Origin: Motacilla alba alba
Lineage: Eukaryota; Chordata; Aves; Passeriformes; Motacillidae
Reading direction: 5' to 3'
Assembly (NCBI RefSeq): GCF_015832195.1
Contig: NC_052046.1
Location: 36,050,911 to 36,114,910, forward strand
Length of the DNA stretch: 64,000 bases
The position numbers and the translations under genes were made by a program. Shown one piece after another: positions 36,701 through 48,115 of the stretch (within the stretch, counting starts at the first letter, position 1; the number at the start of each line of letters is the position of its first letter). The notes beneath the pieces are model-generated. The model saw only the letters and a program-made list of their open reading frames with translations. It was not told where the DNA came from and did no database searches.

Positions 36701-38588
36701 GTCACATCCCCGCAGTCTGTGCCCTGGCCATGCTTGCTCCTCTCCTGCCCAGCTGAGCAGGGTGTGCCAGCACCCACACAGACTCTCCCTCAGCCCCAAG
36801 ACCAGTCATGAGCCTGACCTGGTGCCAGAAGCTTTGCCAGCTGAAACACAAAGGTGAAACACCACTCCATGTGAAACACCCAGCCCTCACAGCAGGAGGA
36901 AAGCTGGCCTGGAAGACAGATGCAATCAGAAAATACTTCCAATTTTGACAGAAAGCTGGCCATACACTAAGGATCTTCCACTAGAGTAGCTGGGATGAGA
37001 ATGAAAAATGAGAAAGGCCAAGAATGGTCTGTTTTGCCAGCTGTAGTTTGAAATCAGAACTGATTGTGTCACAGGAAGAAGGGCAGGACCAGGCCACTGC
37101 CACAACAGGCTTTTTTATTTGCAGCAGTTCCCCACAGACTGCTATTAGCATGTCTGCTCCAAGGGCTGCTCATCTTGGCTGGAAACAGCCGAACACAGAT
37201 CATGAACTAGTTTTTACAGGTGTGTTTCTCAGAGGAACATGTGCCCAACCAAACTAGCTCCTGCTGCACAAAAAGTTAAGCTGGAACCACTTTTGAGTCA
37301 GAAAAAATTCCTGGCGCAACCAATATCTTCCTGAAAAAAGCAGCCCCTTGAAAAAGCAGTATGAGTTAAAAGATTCATCTTCCTTTCTAGACTTCATTTG
37401 TCATGATCCAAGCAAGACTTTACTCCATCAGTTAGCTGGAACATGCAGACAGTAGTATCTGTAAGGTCCCAGAAAGTCCTAGAAGAGCTCAGTGCCGGGC
37501 CAAACCTTGTGGTGTCCCACAGTGCCTCTTCCTCCTCTGTAACGGTTAGGGAAGCAGCAGGCACCTTCCAACATGCAGGCAAGCAGCTGGTTCTTCACTG
37601 AGGCTTCCTCTACCTCAACATCTATTGCAAAGGACTGAGAACCAAAAATCTGGGGAGCCAGCTTCCCATCCCAAAAGCCTGTTGTCAGTCTGGAATACTG
37701 CAGTCCCCTCTCAGAGAATTAAGCATGGGCTAGACTCACCTGACTGACACACTTCTCTGGGTGAAAAGGCTTGGTGAGAAACAGATGTCTGCAAGTCAGT
37801 ATTAATGGGCTGGCTCCCTCGTGGGACATCAGTGCTCTTGAAGGGCAGAGCAACAGGTGGGTCTGTGGGGCAGTGCAGCTTACAAACACCCAGCTGTGAG
37901 GACTCAAGGTCAATGACAGAAGGTGGGTGGCAGTTTCCTCCATGACTGCAGGAAGACAAATGGTCTGACTTGCAGAAGACTGGTGTGACAAGTGGAGCTG
38001 GGGTATTACAACACACACCTGAGATACTGGTGGTTAGTAAATGAGGAATCCTTCTCTCATGACTGTGCTGTGGGCTTTGTATCCCTGTGCTTTCAGAAAC
38101 AATGTAGCAGAGCTGCACTGGTGTAGACAGGGTCAGAATGAAAGCCTTAAAGCACCTCTTTGGACACCACCTTTCTGGCACTAAACTGGTATGCTGCTAT
38201 TGGGAAGTTCCTTCAATATGGAAGTGAATAAGTGGCTTGTCTGTGGGGTTGTTGTTTTTTGGGGTTTTTAGGTTTCCTGTACAAAACACTGGAACTGTAA
38301 TGTTTGAAAAGCAAATTCATTTACTAAGGCAAGGCAAAGCAGTATCAGAACATGATCCATTTGTTTAAGAGTGGTCCTTAAAGGGGAAGGTCAAGAAGGT
38401 AACTTCTCCCTCACCCCCCACCGCTTCTCTGTGGGTAAGGAAAGGTTTTTAAAGCAGAATCTGTGAAGTATCATATCTCCATTCCTGGAACATCCGTATT
38501 TAAACACACATAATATTTCAAAGCAAAGCACTGCTGGTTAATTTGCCCTTCACTTACCTGCCAGTCCAAAAATTACTTGTGGGGGCAC

Positions 38589-38640
38589 TACATGATGCCC
38601 TAATCATGATGCCCAGGATTTCATCACTTTTGGAGAAGAT
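38589..38640. repeat. 52-bp direct repeat, copy 1
   Basis: Identical over 52 bases to 39755-39806, beginning TACATGATGCCC and ending GGAGAAGAT. The surrounding sequence is not shared. It contains an internal near-repeat of CATGATGCCC. Confidence 0.9.
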
Positions 38641-39754
38641 TTCAGAACAAACTCACTTTTAGTCAATCATGGTCCTTCAGCCTTGTTGGTCATTCACCAC
38701 AGCATCTAGTTGCACCCTGCTTTGCAGTATTTCAGCACTTGTAATCCTGCTTTTAACACTGACCTGACATCACTGCTCCATAGGTCAGAAACAAGGGCAC
38801 TACAAAGATCCATAAGAGAAGAAGGCATTCTTCATTCTGGGACACTAATGAGACACAAGCCTTCAAGGAGCATGAGTCAAACAGGAAAGCTTGAGGAGAG
38901 CGGTCTTCTGCTTCAGCCACCTGGATTGCTGGCAATCCCTCTACTGGATTGCTAGGATACGTGTTGCAAATACTGCTCTGCCTGACCAGGGCAGGGCAGA
39001 CTTACACAGGTGCAGGAGCAGGCATTTTTCTGGTCATGTAGGTAACACTAGGCTGAACTAAAAGGGTTGACCAGGCAAGGAGTGTCCTGAGCTTGTTTCT
39101 GAAGTAGAAGGTTGTATGGGACAACCTGAGGAGCAGGGATTCAGCTATCACAGTGCACTGTAAACGTTTTGTCTGTTTCCAGTAATCACTGATTACCATT
39201 AAACTCCTACCCTTCTCAAACTCCCTTTGGAGGTTCAACACCCAGTCTGTAGGACATATGAGGGCATACTCATTTTCCTTTGGAGATCCTGAAGGAACGT
39301 GGGGGAGTAAGTAGCAGTACTAAAGACCACCCAACTCAGTCACTGGATTTGTTATGACTGCAGTTATTCATCAACTCCAAAAAAAGAAGAAAAGAAAAGA
39401 AAAAAGAAAAAAGAAAACCAGCACTACAAAATACCTAACTTCAGGTCAGGGCTACGATCAAAGTGAGTTAGAGTGTGATTGATTAAATGCAAAGCAGATA
39501 ACAGCTTATGAAAGCTTAGAGACATGGTAGTGCCCAGTAAAAGCACCCAGCTTCTAGGTCACTTCTAAATTTTTCATATCCTGTCTGGGGCAGCTAACAA
39601 ACTGACAGAAGAAAACCCCACTTAGTTTTCTCCACTGAGAACCTCAGATTGTCATGTTAGGCAGCCATCTTTCCTTCACAAGTGAATGATGCTGAAGAAA
39701 GCAGTGCAGACATCACAAGGATACTTCACAATTACATCCAAGCATATCAGCATA

Positions 39755-39806
39755 TACATGATGCCCTAATCATGATGCCCAGGATTTCATCACTTTTGGA
39801 GAAGAT
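39755..39806. repeat. 52-bp direct repeat, copy 2
   Basis: Perfect match to the segment at 38589, 1166 bp away and in the same orientation, with unrelated flanks. Confidence 0.9.
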
Positions 39807-41649
39807 CTCAAAATTCCCCTCTGTCATATTCAGTTGTTTAGTAGAAATAGTAAGGTATGAATGAAGAAATAGCTGACAACATCCTTCTGAAGAAAGTATT
39901 ACAAATAGTATGAAATATGTTTCTTGGTGAAAAAAATCCATCACACCGATTTTGTGTTGTTCACCCAATACTACATCTCACACAAACTCACAATCAAAAT
40001 TGTGAAAAAGATCATTATTGAAGATAATGGTATTGTACTTATCACCACCCTGCTAAAACTTTGCCCATTGATAAAAAGGTCTGCTTTCAGAGTTGTTGCT
40101 CATGCCATGTGGCTCCTGTGAGTGGGAGAAAGTGAGAACAAGCTCAAAATTACTGCTCACATTTAAGAAATTTGATAGAACCCACTTTTCCTTCCTTGCA
40201 TCACTTTCTAGTGAGGTAACCATAAAGCTTGATTTCAACCATGCCATGCCAAAAGAGTGTGCAGACTTTTCTGCCTCCTTGATTGTTGGGTTCTAATGTA
40301 CAGGCTTCCCAGGCCAACCTTGTGACCACAATTTCATTGCAAAAGCTGTCATTTAGCACTAAGTAGCAAATGGCAGATATATCAACTGCTGCACACAGAC
40401 ATGCACAAGTGATGTCACCTTTGCAATGCTCCAAGTGCTTTCTATGCCCCTTCAGGGCCCAGCTATCACTTGCAGGCCTGCAGCCTTCGACCCAAGCTGC
40501 TGTGTCAGTCTTTCTCCCTTCTCCTTCCTATGCTGTTGCCTCGGCCTTCTACTTGCAAATCTCAGTAGATTCTCATAGAAAGCAATTGCTCATGGTCCAA
40601 GACTCTCATCTTTCTTCCCCTTGTGTTTCCTATCTGTTTTGTAACTTTGGTTTGTATTAAGGGGAAAAACAAGAGTTAGCAAATAGAAAAATAGATAATA
40701 TTAATATAAATAACCCTTAAGCATTACCAATCATAAATATGCACAAAGTGGAGTGACTGGCACACACCACCTGTGACTGCTTAAATGTGATCCTGTCAGC
40801 ACTGACAGCATCATATACAAGAACAACCAAGAGGTAGCTTGGCTGGCTCCTAATGCCAAGGGCAGAGCTGACAGAGGATAAAGCCTGACGACAATAAGCC
40901 TCATCTTCACTGTCCTGGAAAGGACACTCTTCTGGGGGCCACATTGCTTCATTACTTGGCTGGATACTTGTCAGGCAATTCCTTTTCTTTCTATTATTTT
41001 TCGCCTACAGTAACTTCAAGGTGAATTGTGGACCCCACTGATAAAGTTCTGTGCAGGTAAACCTGTCTGAAGAGGTGTGATGATACTGTCCCCAGACAGC
41101 TGGCAAAGTCTCATTCTCAGCCCCTAGTAGAAATGGTGGGAAGCAGGGCTACAGGCCACCCTAGTAAAAGATACTGACTGTATGTATCATTGCTTGAGCT
41201 AGTTATATTTAGTTAATTAGAGTACCATCTTATTCTAGGACAGAATGATGCATAGAACTAAGATTAAGCAAGACACCATTATATAGACTATATGGATTAC
41301 ATGGACATTATATGGACATTATATGAAGATTCACTGGGTTTGATTTTTGCCAAATTTTAAGCATTCAGGCTAACACTCTTCCAAAACACGTCCCTCCCCA
41401 AAATATTACTTTCACTCATTATTTCAGTGGTTCAAATAAATATGACAAGCCCTGATGCCCTGTCATCTAGAAGTACACACCTTACCTCATTCCTGCTCTG
41501 GAGCAGGGACTTTATACCAGGAATAATGGAGGGGAGGTAAGAGGCTGCAAGGCACAGACACAGATTTTTAAGTTGCTGCAAACCTGCTTATCTCACCCTA
41601 TCCCACATTTGACCCTTGCTTTAAGCAGAAAAAAGATCTTGGTGCACTT

Positions 41650-41830
41650 TGGCGAGTCTAGCCCCTAACCAAGTCTGGCGCAGGCCGGGCAGCAGGGCAG
41701 GCTTGGCAGCGCCCGGGCGCCGCGGGGTGTCCGAGGCAGCCCCGCTCCGGTGTGCTGCCTGCTCCCTCTGCTGGCACCGCTTGCTCCAAACTCCGGCGCA
41801 GGACCTGGAACTGCTGACCTGGTGGAAGGG
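41650..41830. promoter_or_regulatory. Short GC-rich patch
   Basis: About 180 bp with high GC and several CpG, standing out from AT-rich surroundings. It could be a small promoter or regulatory island. No exon or splice signal can be assigned with confidence. Confidence 0.3.
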
Positions 41831-42749
41831 AAGACGTCTAAACAGAGCCCTTGAGCACCGGAGGGTCACATTTCCTTCACCACTAGTGTCATCCAGATCG
41901 TGTCTCTCTTATGCACATCCTGGAGCCGTTCTATTCATTTATCATCTCCCAGAAAACCTGTGCCTTTCTCTCCAGTTTCTCACAGTAGCAAAACAGTCAC
42001 AGTATTTTTAGTCGCTTCATTTTTATAGGCCTCAAAGTCTGTGAAGTGAGCAATGGAGTAAAAAAACCCCACACTTTTGACCTCATGCAAAAATCCTTTG
42101 CAGAAGGCAAATATCTGCAATAATTCCTCTGCTATAGCATCTATTGTAGGTCTTGTCCTAACAGTGCAGAGCGGACTTTCTCAATAGTTCAAGATCATCC
42201 AGCCTTTTAAAATAACATCTGATAGGGATGGTCAGTTCATGAAAGCTTTGTGTAACCAGTACAGGGCAGAAAAATACTTTTTATCTCCCAGTCAGAGGAA
42301 AACTTAGTGCTGACTTCAGGTCTTACAGGAAACATGCTGTGCATCCCCTAATAATGGGAGAAGAACTCCTATCTCCTTAGACATCAGGTAATTTAAAGAT
42401 GAGAAAACATGATAAGAAATAAAGTTATCTTAGGTTTGTATTTCACAGTGACACAGGACAGTTTGCAGTCACAAAACAAAACAAAAAAAAAAAAAAAGTG
42501 AAAATTAAAAAAGCTGTTATTGAAAAGAATTTTGGGACATAATTTTTTTTAAGCTTTACAGGAAGTTATTTTAAAAAGCCATAAAAGCCATGTTTGCTGT
42601 TGGGTATTATAATCAACTTGAGTTGTGACTTCTGTAGCAATTACAAAATCTATTGATCTTATACTGCGTCAGCAAAAAATGAGGACTGGTGTTTTAAAAT
42701 AGCATTGCAGTTACATAAGACCAGTATTCTGCTAGTGTTCAAAATTTAA

Positions 42750-42844
42750 CTATAGCAGCATCTTTTTCAGACTCAATGTTAGCATCACATCACCTTTAAT
42801 ACTAGAATTTCCTGGCATGAAAGCAATTAATAGCATTAGCTTAT
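42750..42844 (-). pseudogene. Decayed last exon of a second SCP2-domain gene copy
   Basis: This aligns with the last exon of the intact SCP2 gene at 47674-47786. The acceptor (TTTCATTTTAG) is kept and the frame stays open through KLMLLIAFMPG and IKGDVML, matching KLKPTLAFMTG and IKGNMAL. Nucleotide identity is only about 60-65% by eye. A TAG stop arrives about six codons early, so the peroxisomal SKL tail is lost, and the poly(A) signal found in the intact copy is mutated. I found no recognisable counterparts of the two upstream coding exons between 43.9 and 45.4 kb. Confidence 0.72.
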
Positions 42845-43550
42845 CTAAAATGAAAAAACAGAACCATCAGAAAATTAAAATGATCTGGATATAGGTCATG
42901 CACAGGAAACAGTAATATCCCTAGAGTAAGGTTTTTGAGTGCTTTACAAATTCTGTTTTGGAATATACTTCATAGTTTTATCCACGTGGTAAAAATGCTA
43001 AATCAGAATCTGTGATTAAATCTAATACACTTCCAATATCTGAATCTAATAAAGAATTTCTATATATATGTATCTATCTATATTTCACAATATTGAAGCA
43101 CTTTGCTATAAAGGAGGAGGCTGATGAATTGAAGTAGAATTTACTTTTCTAATCCATCTGTAAAAACATTCTGAGGACTTGATTACAACTATTAACTTAT
43201 TGGATAACTTTTTTTTCATTATTAATCTGTTCTCTTCTGACTCTATTTTGAAGAGTGTTTAAAAAGGTTTGGAGCTGTTTTGAATAGTGATACTTGTGGA
43301 AATCACACTTACAAAGAAGTGTAGCATTTTAACAATATAAAAGTTCTGACATTGTCTTCTGTCCAACACTACTTAATCAGTAAATACATTTTCTGGAATG
43401 AGAAAACAGTCTGTAAGAGGAGCAAATTACATTAGATGCTGAATCCTGTTACTTAATGAAATTATTAGATTACGACTGATTTAACTAAGAAAAGACCATA
43501 TGGCTCCAATCTCTCAGAGGAGATGAAAAAAAATCAGGTTATTTTTCTAC

Positions 43551-43920
43551 CAAGTCCTGCTGGTACAAGCAGTGCACGTTTAGGAGAGGCTGCTCAGGCA
43601 TGTGCAGAGCACAAGTCCAACGCATTGACTGGATTATTTCTGAAGATACACTGGCTGCTAAAATGTTGGTACCTGGTTAATAAAAGCAGTGTAGCCTTTT
43701 GCACTCTTCCTGTTCACAGGACGCAGGAGTGCAGAAAAATCCAAGCAGTTCTTGCCTGCACTCTCCCCTGAGCCACAAAAAGCTGAAAGCTTCTCCAATC
43801 CCAGATCAGAAAGCAAGAAGCCACTCAACTCCCCTGTCAGCAGAGGCTTTTCTGGGAGAGCTTTTCTGGCTTTCCCGGTACCTGCATCCCTTGACAAAGG
43901 CCTTTGTCCCTCACCTCTGC
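43551..43920. repeat. Paralogous flank shared with the intact SCP2 gene intron
   Basis: 43551-43645 matches 47893-47970 (CAAGTCCT.CTGGTACAAGCAGTG and following), and 43899-43916 matches 47971-47987 (GGCCTTTGTCCCTCACCT). Between them this copy has about 250 bp absent from the right-hand copy, with TTGA at both deletion edges. Similarity stops at the position of the exon B splice donor. This is part of the left copy of a tandem duplication. Confidence 0.75.
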
Positions 43921-45443
43921 CCAATGTGATGTGCCACTCAGGGCTGCAAAATATGCATTCACCTGTGTGTGAAGCAGGTTACTCCCCTTCGCGAGAGCCA
44001 TGTTGTGGATGCACATGCAGAGCACTGATGGTCACAGATAGTGAGGAGCAGCTGATAATGGTACAAACCTGGACTAATTTGGCTAGACTTCGATCTCATC
44101 TTTGATGAGATTAACCAGATCATGCATAACCAGATCAAAGTTAATCTCCTATCAGATAACTAAAAAAAAACTTGAGCTGGCAGTTTTTTACTTCCTCCTC
44201 TAATCTGAACACTGACATAAGTTAAGGTTAAATAAATACCCTGGACTGTTCCAGGAAAGCTTGGAGCATGGTTATGGGCAAAAGAGGGGAAAAAGACAAT
44301 CTTAGAGCATACGCAGTACTAATGCTGGTGCAAAAATGTGAAACCAATGTAAGGCCACAAGCAAGGGAATAGAGATGAGTTATTTGAGTAATGAGTAAAG
44401 CTAGATTTCAAACATTCATTTTTATTAAATAAATGGAATTCTGACTAAATAGGATTGTAGTTTTGGGAGTTTCTGTAAGTTGGAACAGAGGCAAATATTT
44501 GATGCGGTAACCAGTGTCCTGCCTGTGCTTATATCATTGCTAAAAAGAAATCCTAAAAAGAAACATTAACATGAATCCTGGTAAATTAAATGTGCTAGTA
44601 GGTAAGTTACTGTAACTTATTAATGAAATTGCCTTGTTTTTCCCATTTTGGTAACAGATATAAAACTTTACAATATGCAGTACAAGTCATTAATATTTTC
44701 ATCCTTTTGGGCTGAAAATGTCATCTTGCTGTGTTAAACAGTCTGTTTGTGGGGGAGTGGTAGCAAATAATGCTGCCTGTAGAAATAGCTGCTCCCAGAA
44801 GATGCTCTGAAGGTAGATGTTTGGCTGTTTAAAACATTGGTAAAAGAAATGTATTGCCATTTGCAAATTCCAGGTCTAAAAAACCCTGCAATCTTCTAGA
44901 ATTCAGTTCAAAGTCCTGATACTGAACAAACAAGTGTTGTGCCAGGCACTTGGTATCTTAATTTCCTGCCACTGAATGATGTCTGCCACAATCATTGCAG
45001 AGGGGCTAACACAAGTCCCTAAAAGCACATGTACTACCCCTGGAGTGGCTCTTGTAGTGCTAGTGGAATTGAATAGACTTCCACTGTCTCCAAGAGTACC
45101 TGGAAGCCTGTACCATACATTCACTGTGGCTGGTGTAATGTCTCTTAAATTAGTAGAAATGTTTCCAATTAAATGAGCTTATGTAAGTTTATACCATGAA
45201 CAAAAAAGGTCTCTCAGATGGAAAAGAAATTAAGTAACTGCAGTTTTTCTTCCTTCCTGAAAATAGTACACTCCAGAGACAGTTTGTTCAATGGCAAGAT
45301 GAGAGGAAGATTCAGCCAAAACCTACTGTTCCCCAAAGACATATTCCTAACAGTGTGAGACAGGTAGTGAAGATTTTTCCCATGAGAGTTAATGGAACTG
45401 AGTCGGAGGAAGCATGTAAACACATACATTACACCCTGCTCAA
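43921..45443. other. Left duplication unit, no gene seen
   Basis: This is where the decayed copy should contain its first two SCP2 coding exons. I see no similarity to them on either strand. The sequence is AT-rich, with a small hairpin (ATCTCATC/GATGAGAT) near 44094-44112. Confidence 0.5.
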
Positions 45444-45750
45444 GGAGGCAGCGGCAGAGCGCGCTGAGCGTGGGGCCAGCGCGGGCAGCCGGGCAGGCGT
45501 CGCTGCAACGCGGCACGGCGGCCTTGCGCAGGTCAGAAGGCCGATGGGCAAAATACCAACATTACAGGGGCAGCTCCTGAAAGAGAAGGGCGCTCCACGT
45601 TCTCCTGCGAGTAGCTGCGGGGTCAGGAGCCAGCTCCGGGTGAATGCCGCACCATCGGATGGAGGGAAGGGCATTTGGGAGAGCGGAGGAGAGTCCTCCC
45701 CCTGCCCCCCAGGACCGTGGTGTTTCCGCAGCGTAGAGAGCGAGCACTGG
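45444..45750. repeat. GC-rich segment, left copy of a near-identical pair
   Basis: About 307 bp, with only about four differences (roughly 98.7% identity) from 50150-50457, 4706 bp to the right in the same orientation. It is GC- and CpG-rich. By position it may be the promoter or 5' non-coding exon region of the dead SCP2 copy. Open frames through it on both strands reflect base composition. Confidence 0.88.
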
Positions 45751-46282
45751 ACTTTTTCACAGCAGCCAGCAGTATGTATGCATTATCACTATCACTTGAG
45801 GTGTTTGGTCTCCAGAGGACTCTGGTTTCAAGTGCTGGATCTTGTTTTCTTCCCATGTTCAGTCTTTCCTTCAGCATGTCCTGGTGTATGCCACCACTTC
45901 TGCTAACCTTCAGCTGCCAGATCTGAGCAGACAGACAGTAATCTGGGGTCTGCAGTCCAGCAGTCAGGGACTAAGTGGTGACCAGCTCAGACACCACGAT
46001 GGGGTAAGAGGAAGACACTGCCCAGTGTAGCCTGAAGCTTTTGGGCACAGCCCCTGGGACTGGTGGCACTGGGAGGTAATTAGGGCACACAGATGTCATG
46101 GAGCTTCAGGCTGAGCACAGCTGCTGAGCGCAGTCCAGTGTGCAGGCTGGACATTACAGCCCGCTGGTGCTTCCCCCTTGCTAGAGCCACCCTTTGCTGT
46201 ACTACCACAATGCCCAACATGGGATAAGGCACCTCCTCTCCCTCTTCCCTCCTTCAGCACCCCCAGCCCCTTGTGCCTGATG

Positions 46283-46850
46283 AGAAAGGAACCTATCTTA
46301 CTATTTTTCAAGATTCTAGAGACTGCAGGGCAGAGGTAAATTAGTTTTCTAACAGAATTCAATTGCCTTACCTCATCAGTATCTGCAAGTATCTGAAGGC
46401 AGGGTGCCAAGAGCATGGATCCAGGCTCTTCCAGTGATACCAAGCAATAGGTCAAGAGGCAATGGGCAAAACTGATGAACAGGAATTCCCACTCAAATAT
46501 GAGGAAGAGTTTTTTTACTGTGAGATTGACTGCACACTGGAACAGGCTGTCCAAAGAGGCTACGGAGACTCCCTCACTGGAGATACTCAAGAACCATCTG
46601 TTCTTAATTCTGTGCAATGTGCTTTAGGACAACACTGCTTGAGCAGGGAGGTTGGACCAGATGACCCAATGTCTGGTCCATTCCAAACTGACCCATTCTG
46701 TGATTCTGTGAACTGTGATGAAAGCAATACAGATGTGACCTTTTCAATGCAGGTCAAACAATTTTAAACAAGCACAGGCTCTAACAAGTTGTAAACTTTT
46801 GAGTTTCTAAGTTAATTAAGAAATAAATCCTAAGTCTTGCAACCTTCTCA
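46283..46850. repeat. Copy of HSDL2 intron 1 sequence, split by CR1
   Basis: 46283-46345 resembles 53622-53690, and 46712-46850 resembles 53700-53850 (shared TAAGTTAATTAAGAAATAAATCCT and GCAATACAGATGTGACC versus GATGCAGATGTGACC). The CR1 element at 46383-46711 interrupts this copy only. It marks the right end of the left duplication unit. Confidence 0.78.
46383..46711 (+). mobile_element. CR1 LINE 3' fragment inserted in the left duplication unit
   Basis: Typical CR1 3' UTR: GGCAATGGGCAAAAC, AGGAAGAGTTTTTTTACTGTGAG, CTTGAGCAGGGAGGTTGGACCAGATGA, ending in CATTCTGTGATTCTGTG. It is absent at the matching place in HSDL2 intron 1, so it arrived after the duplication. Confidence 0.9.
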
Positions 46851-47560
46851 TCTTGGTCAGAAGAGTGAATGATCCAGATTCTGGGCAGGTTTTTTGGCCA
46901 CCATGAATAAACATTTTAAGAGGTTGGTCCATCTGACTTTGCAGATGCTGTCACATGAAGTGGCAGCCCATGTGTGCAAGCGTAAGTGCACTTGGGCACT
47001 TAAAAAGTGGAGACATGCATAATTTCACCAGTGGGCTTTACCAGCCAAATGGAAGGGGAAATGACTGGCTGCAGGGATGTAGGGGGACAGGAAAAGAGAG
47101 AGAGCACATGAGCATGCACGTGTGTCAGTGCACCTTTGCATAAGAAGAAAACCTGCTTATCACTCGGTAAGGCTGTGCAGCCTCAGTGCAATACAGAGGT
47201 ATGAGAACACGTGTAGGTAATAAACTCATGAAAGGAAAGAAAAATTTGAGATAATGATTTACCAGGTGTAACTAAAGCTCTGTTAAACTGACTACATTAC
47301 TTCTACTCCTAAGCCAGCTTAGTAAATTCAGCACAGCACTTCTAGGACTGATCTGCAGGGTGACATTTGCTCTACCCACCTTTTCCATGGGATAGGTGCA
47401 CAATCAGCTACATGGGAAAAAACTCACTTCACATGTCCTATGTTGATCCAGAGGAGCAGAAACAAAGAAAACACCTGGAACCTAAGTGCATTCTTGAGAC
47501 GGAATTAGTTTAATTATGAACATCTTCTTAATGAGATTGAGTTACTTCTTCTATAAAAAT
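46851..47560. other. Spacer between the duplication units, no gene seen
   Basis: Unique AT-rich sequence between the end of the left unit and the 3' end of the SCP2 gene. Nothing coding is recognised. Confidence 0.5.
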
Positions 47561-47573
47561 CTCACATTTTATC

Positions 47574-47579
47574 TTTATT
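47574..47579 (-). terminator. Poly(A) signal of the SCP2-domain gene
   Basis: AATAAA on the minus strand, about 95 nt after the TGA stop of the SCP2 gene, giving a plausible short 3' UTR. The matching site in the left copy is mutated. Confidence 0.65.
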
Positions 47580-47673
47580 TCTTATACTGCATCAGAAAAA
47601 CAAGGACTAAAAATTTAAAACAGCATTGCAGTTATATATTAAAGGCCACTGTTGTGCTAGTATGGGTTTCCCC

Positions 47674-47786
47674 TCACAGTTTAGAATTAAGCTGTGAAAG
47701 CATCTTCTCAAGCTTTATTGCTAGTGCCATGTTTCCTTTAATCCTTAATCTTCCAGTCATGAAAGCCAGAGTTGGCTTTAATTTAC
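47674..47786 (-). CDS. Stand-alone SCP2-domain protein, exon C (last)
   Basis: The acceptor TTTTTAG is followed by GT AAA TTA AAG, completing the Gly codon begun in exon B. It encodes residues 103-139: GKLKPTLAFMTGRLRIKGN, then MALAIKLEKML, then QLNSKL and TGA. This is the C-terminal helix region of the SCP2 fold, which closes the lipid tunnel. The last three residues, SKL, are the canonical type 1 peroxisomal targeting signal. HSDL2 and SCP2 proteins also end in PTS1-type tripeptides, so location and ending both support a real peroxisomal lipid-binding protein. There are no frame breaks. Total CDS over three exons is 420 nt including the stop. Confidence 0.85.
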
Positions 47787-47986
47787 CTAAAAAGAAGAAA
47801 CACAATCATCAGAATACCAAACGAAATGAAAAGAGCCTCGCACATGAAAACATTATGCCACCACAATGAAACGTTAGCATCTACATTGCTACCAAGTCCT
47901 ACTGGTACAAGCAGTGGACATTTAGGAGAGGCTGCTCAGGCATGCTCAGAGCACAAGTCCAACGCATTGAGGCCTTTGTCCCTCAC

Positions 47987-48115
47987 CTGTGAACATCTTC
48001 ACAAAGTCGGCACTCGACATGCTCATAACCACATCAGCTGTCACGGGAGGCTTCCCGAAGCCAGCGCTCCCACCCTTGGTCTTCAGGTCAATGTACCAAG
48101 TGCCTCCACCATCGC
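47987..48115 (-). CDS. Stand-alone SCP2-domain protein, exon B
   Basis: The acceptor CTCTCTGTCCAG precedes GC GAT GGT, and the donor is ACAG followed by GTGAGG. The exon is 129 nt, phase 1 at both ends. It encodes the central SCP2 strand region: DGGGTWYIDLKTKGG, then GFGKPPVTADVVMSMSSADF and VKMFTG. The xDGGTWxxDLK and ADVVMSM..xDFVKMF motifs are those of the HSDL2 SCP2 domain and bind acyl chains in the family. The intron after it is about 200 nt, and the one before it about 506 nt and GC-rich. Confidence 0.88.

Larger units (their letters stand above)
33900..42657. other. Intergenic region, no gene seen
   Basis: The interval between the KIAA1958 CpG island and the duplicated SCP2 block. 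It is unique sequence of mixed composition without recognisable coding exons. It contains a purine-rich (AAAAG)-type tract at 39379-39417, a 52-bp direct repeat pair (listed separately), TATGGACAT repeats at about 41283-41325, and a short GC-rich patch at 41650-41830. Confidence 0.5.

Noticed and set aside
43921..44110. Possible decayed SCP2 exon B in the left duplication unit
   Set aside because: The shared sequence stops at the donor position (GGCCTTTGTCCCTCACCT); beyond it neither strand gives SCP2-like residues.
45355..45906. Open frames of up to 183 codons around the GC-rich segment
   Set aside because: The frames also run through the duplicate at 50250-50762 but diverge at once outside it, and no protein family is recognised; high GC explains them.
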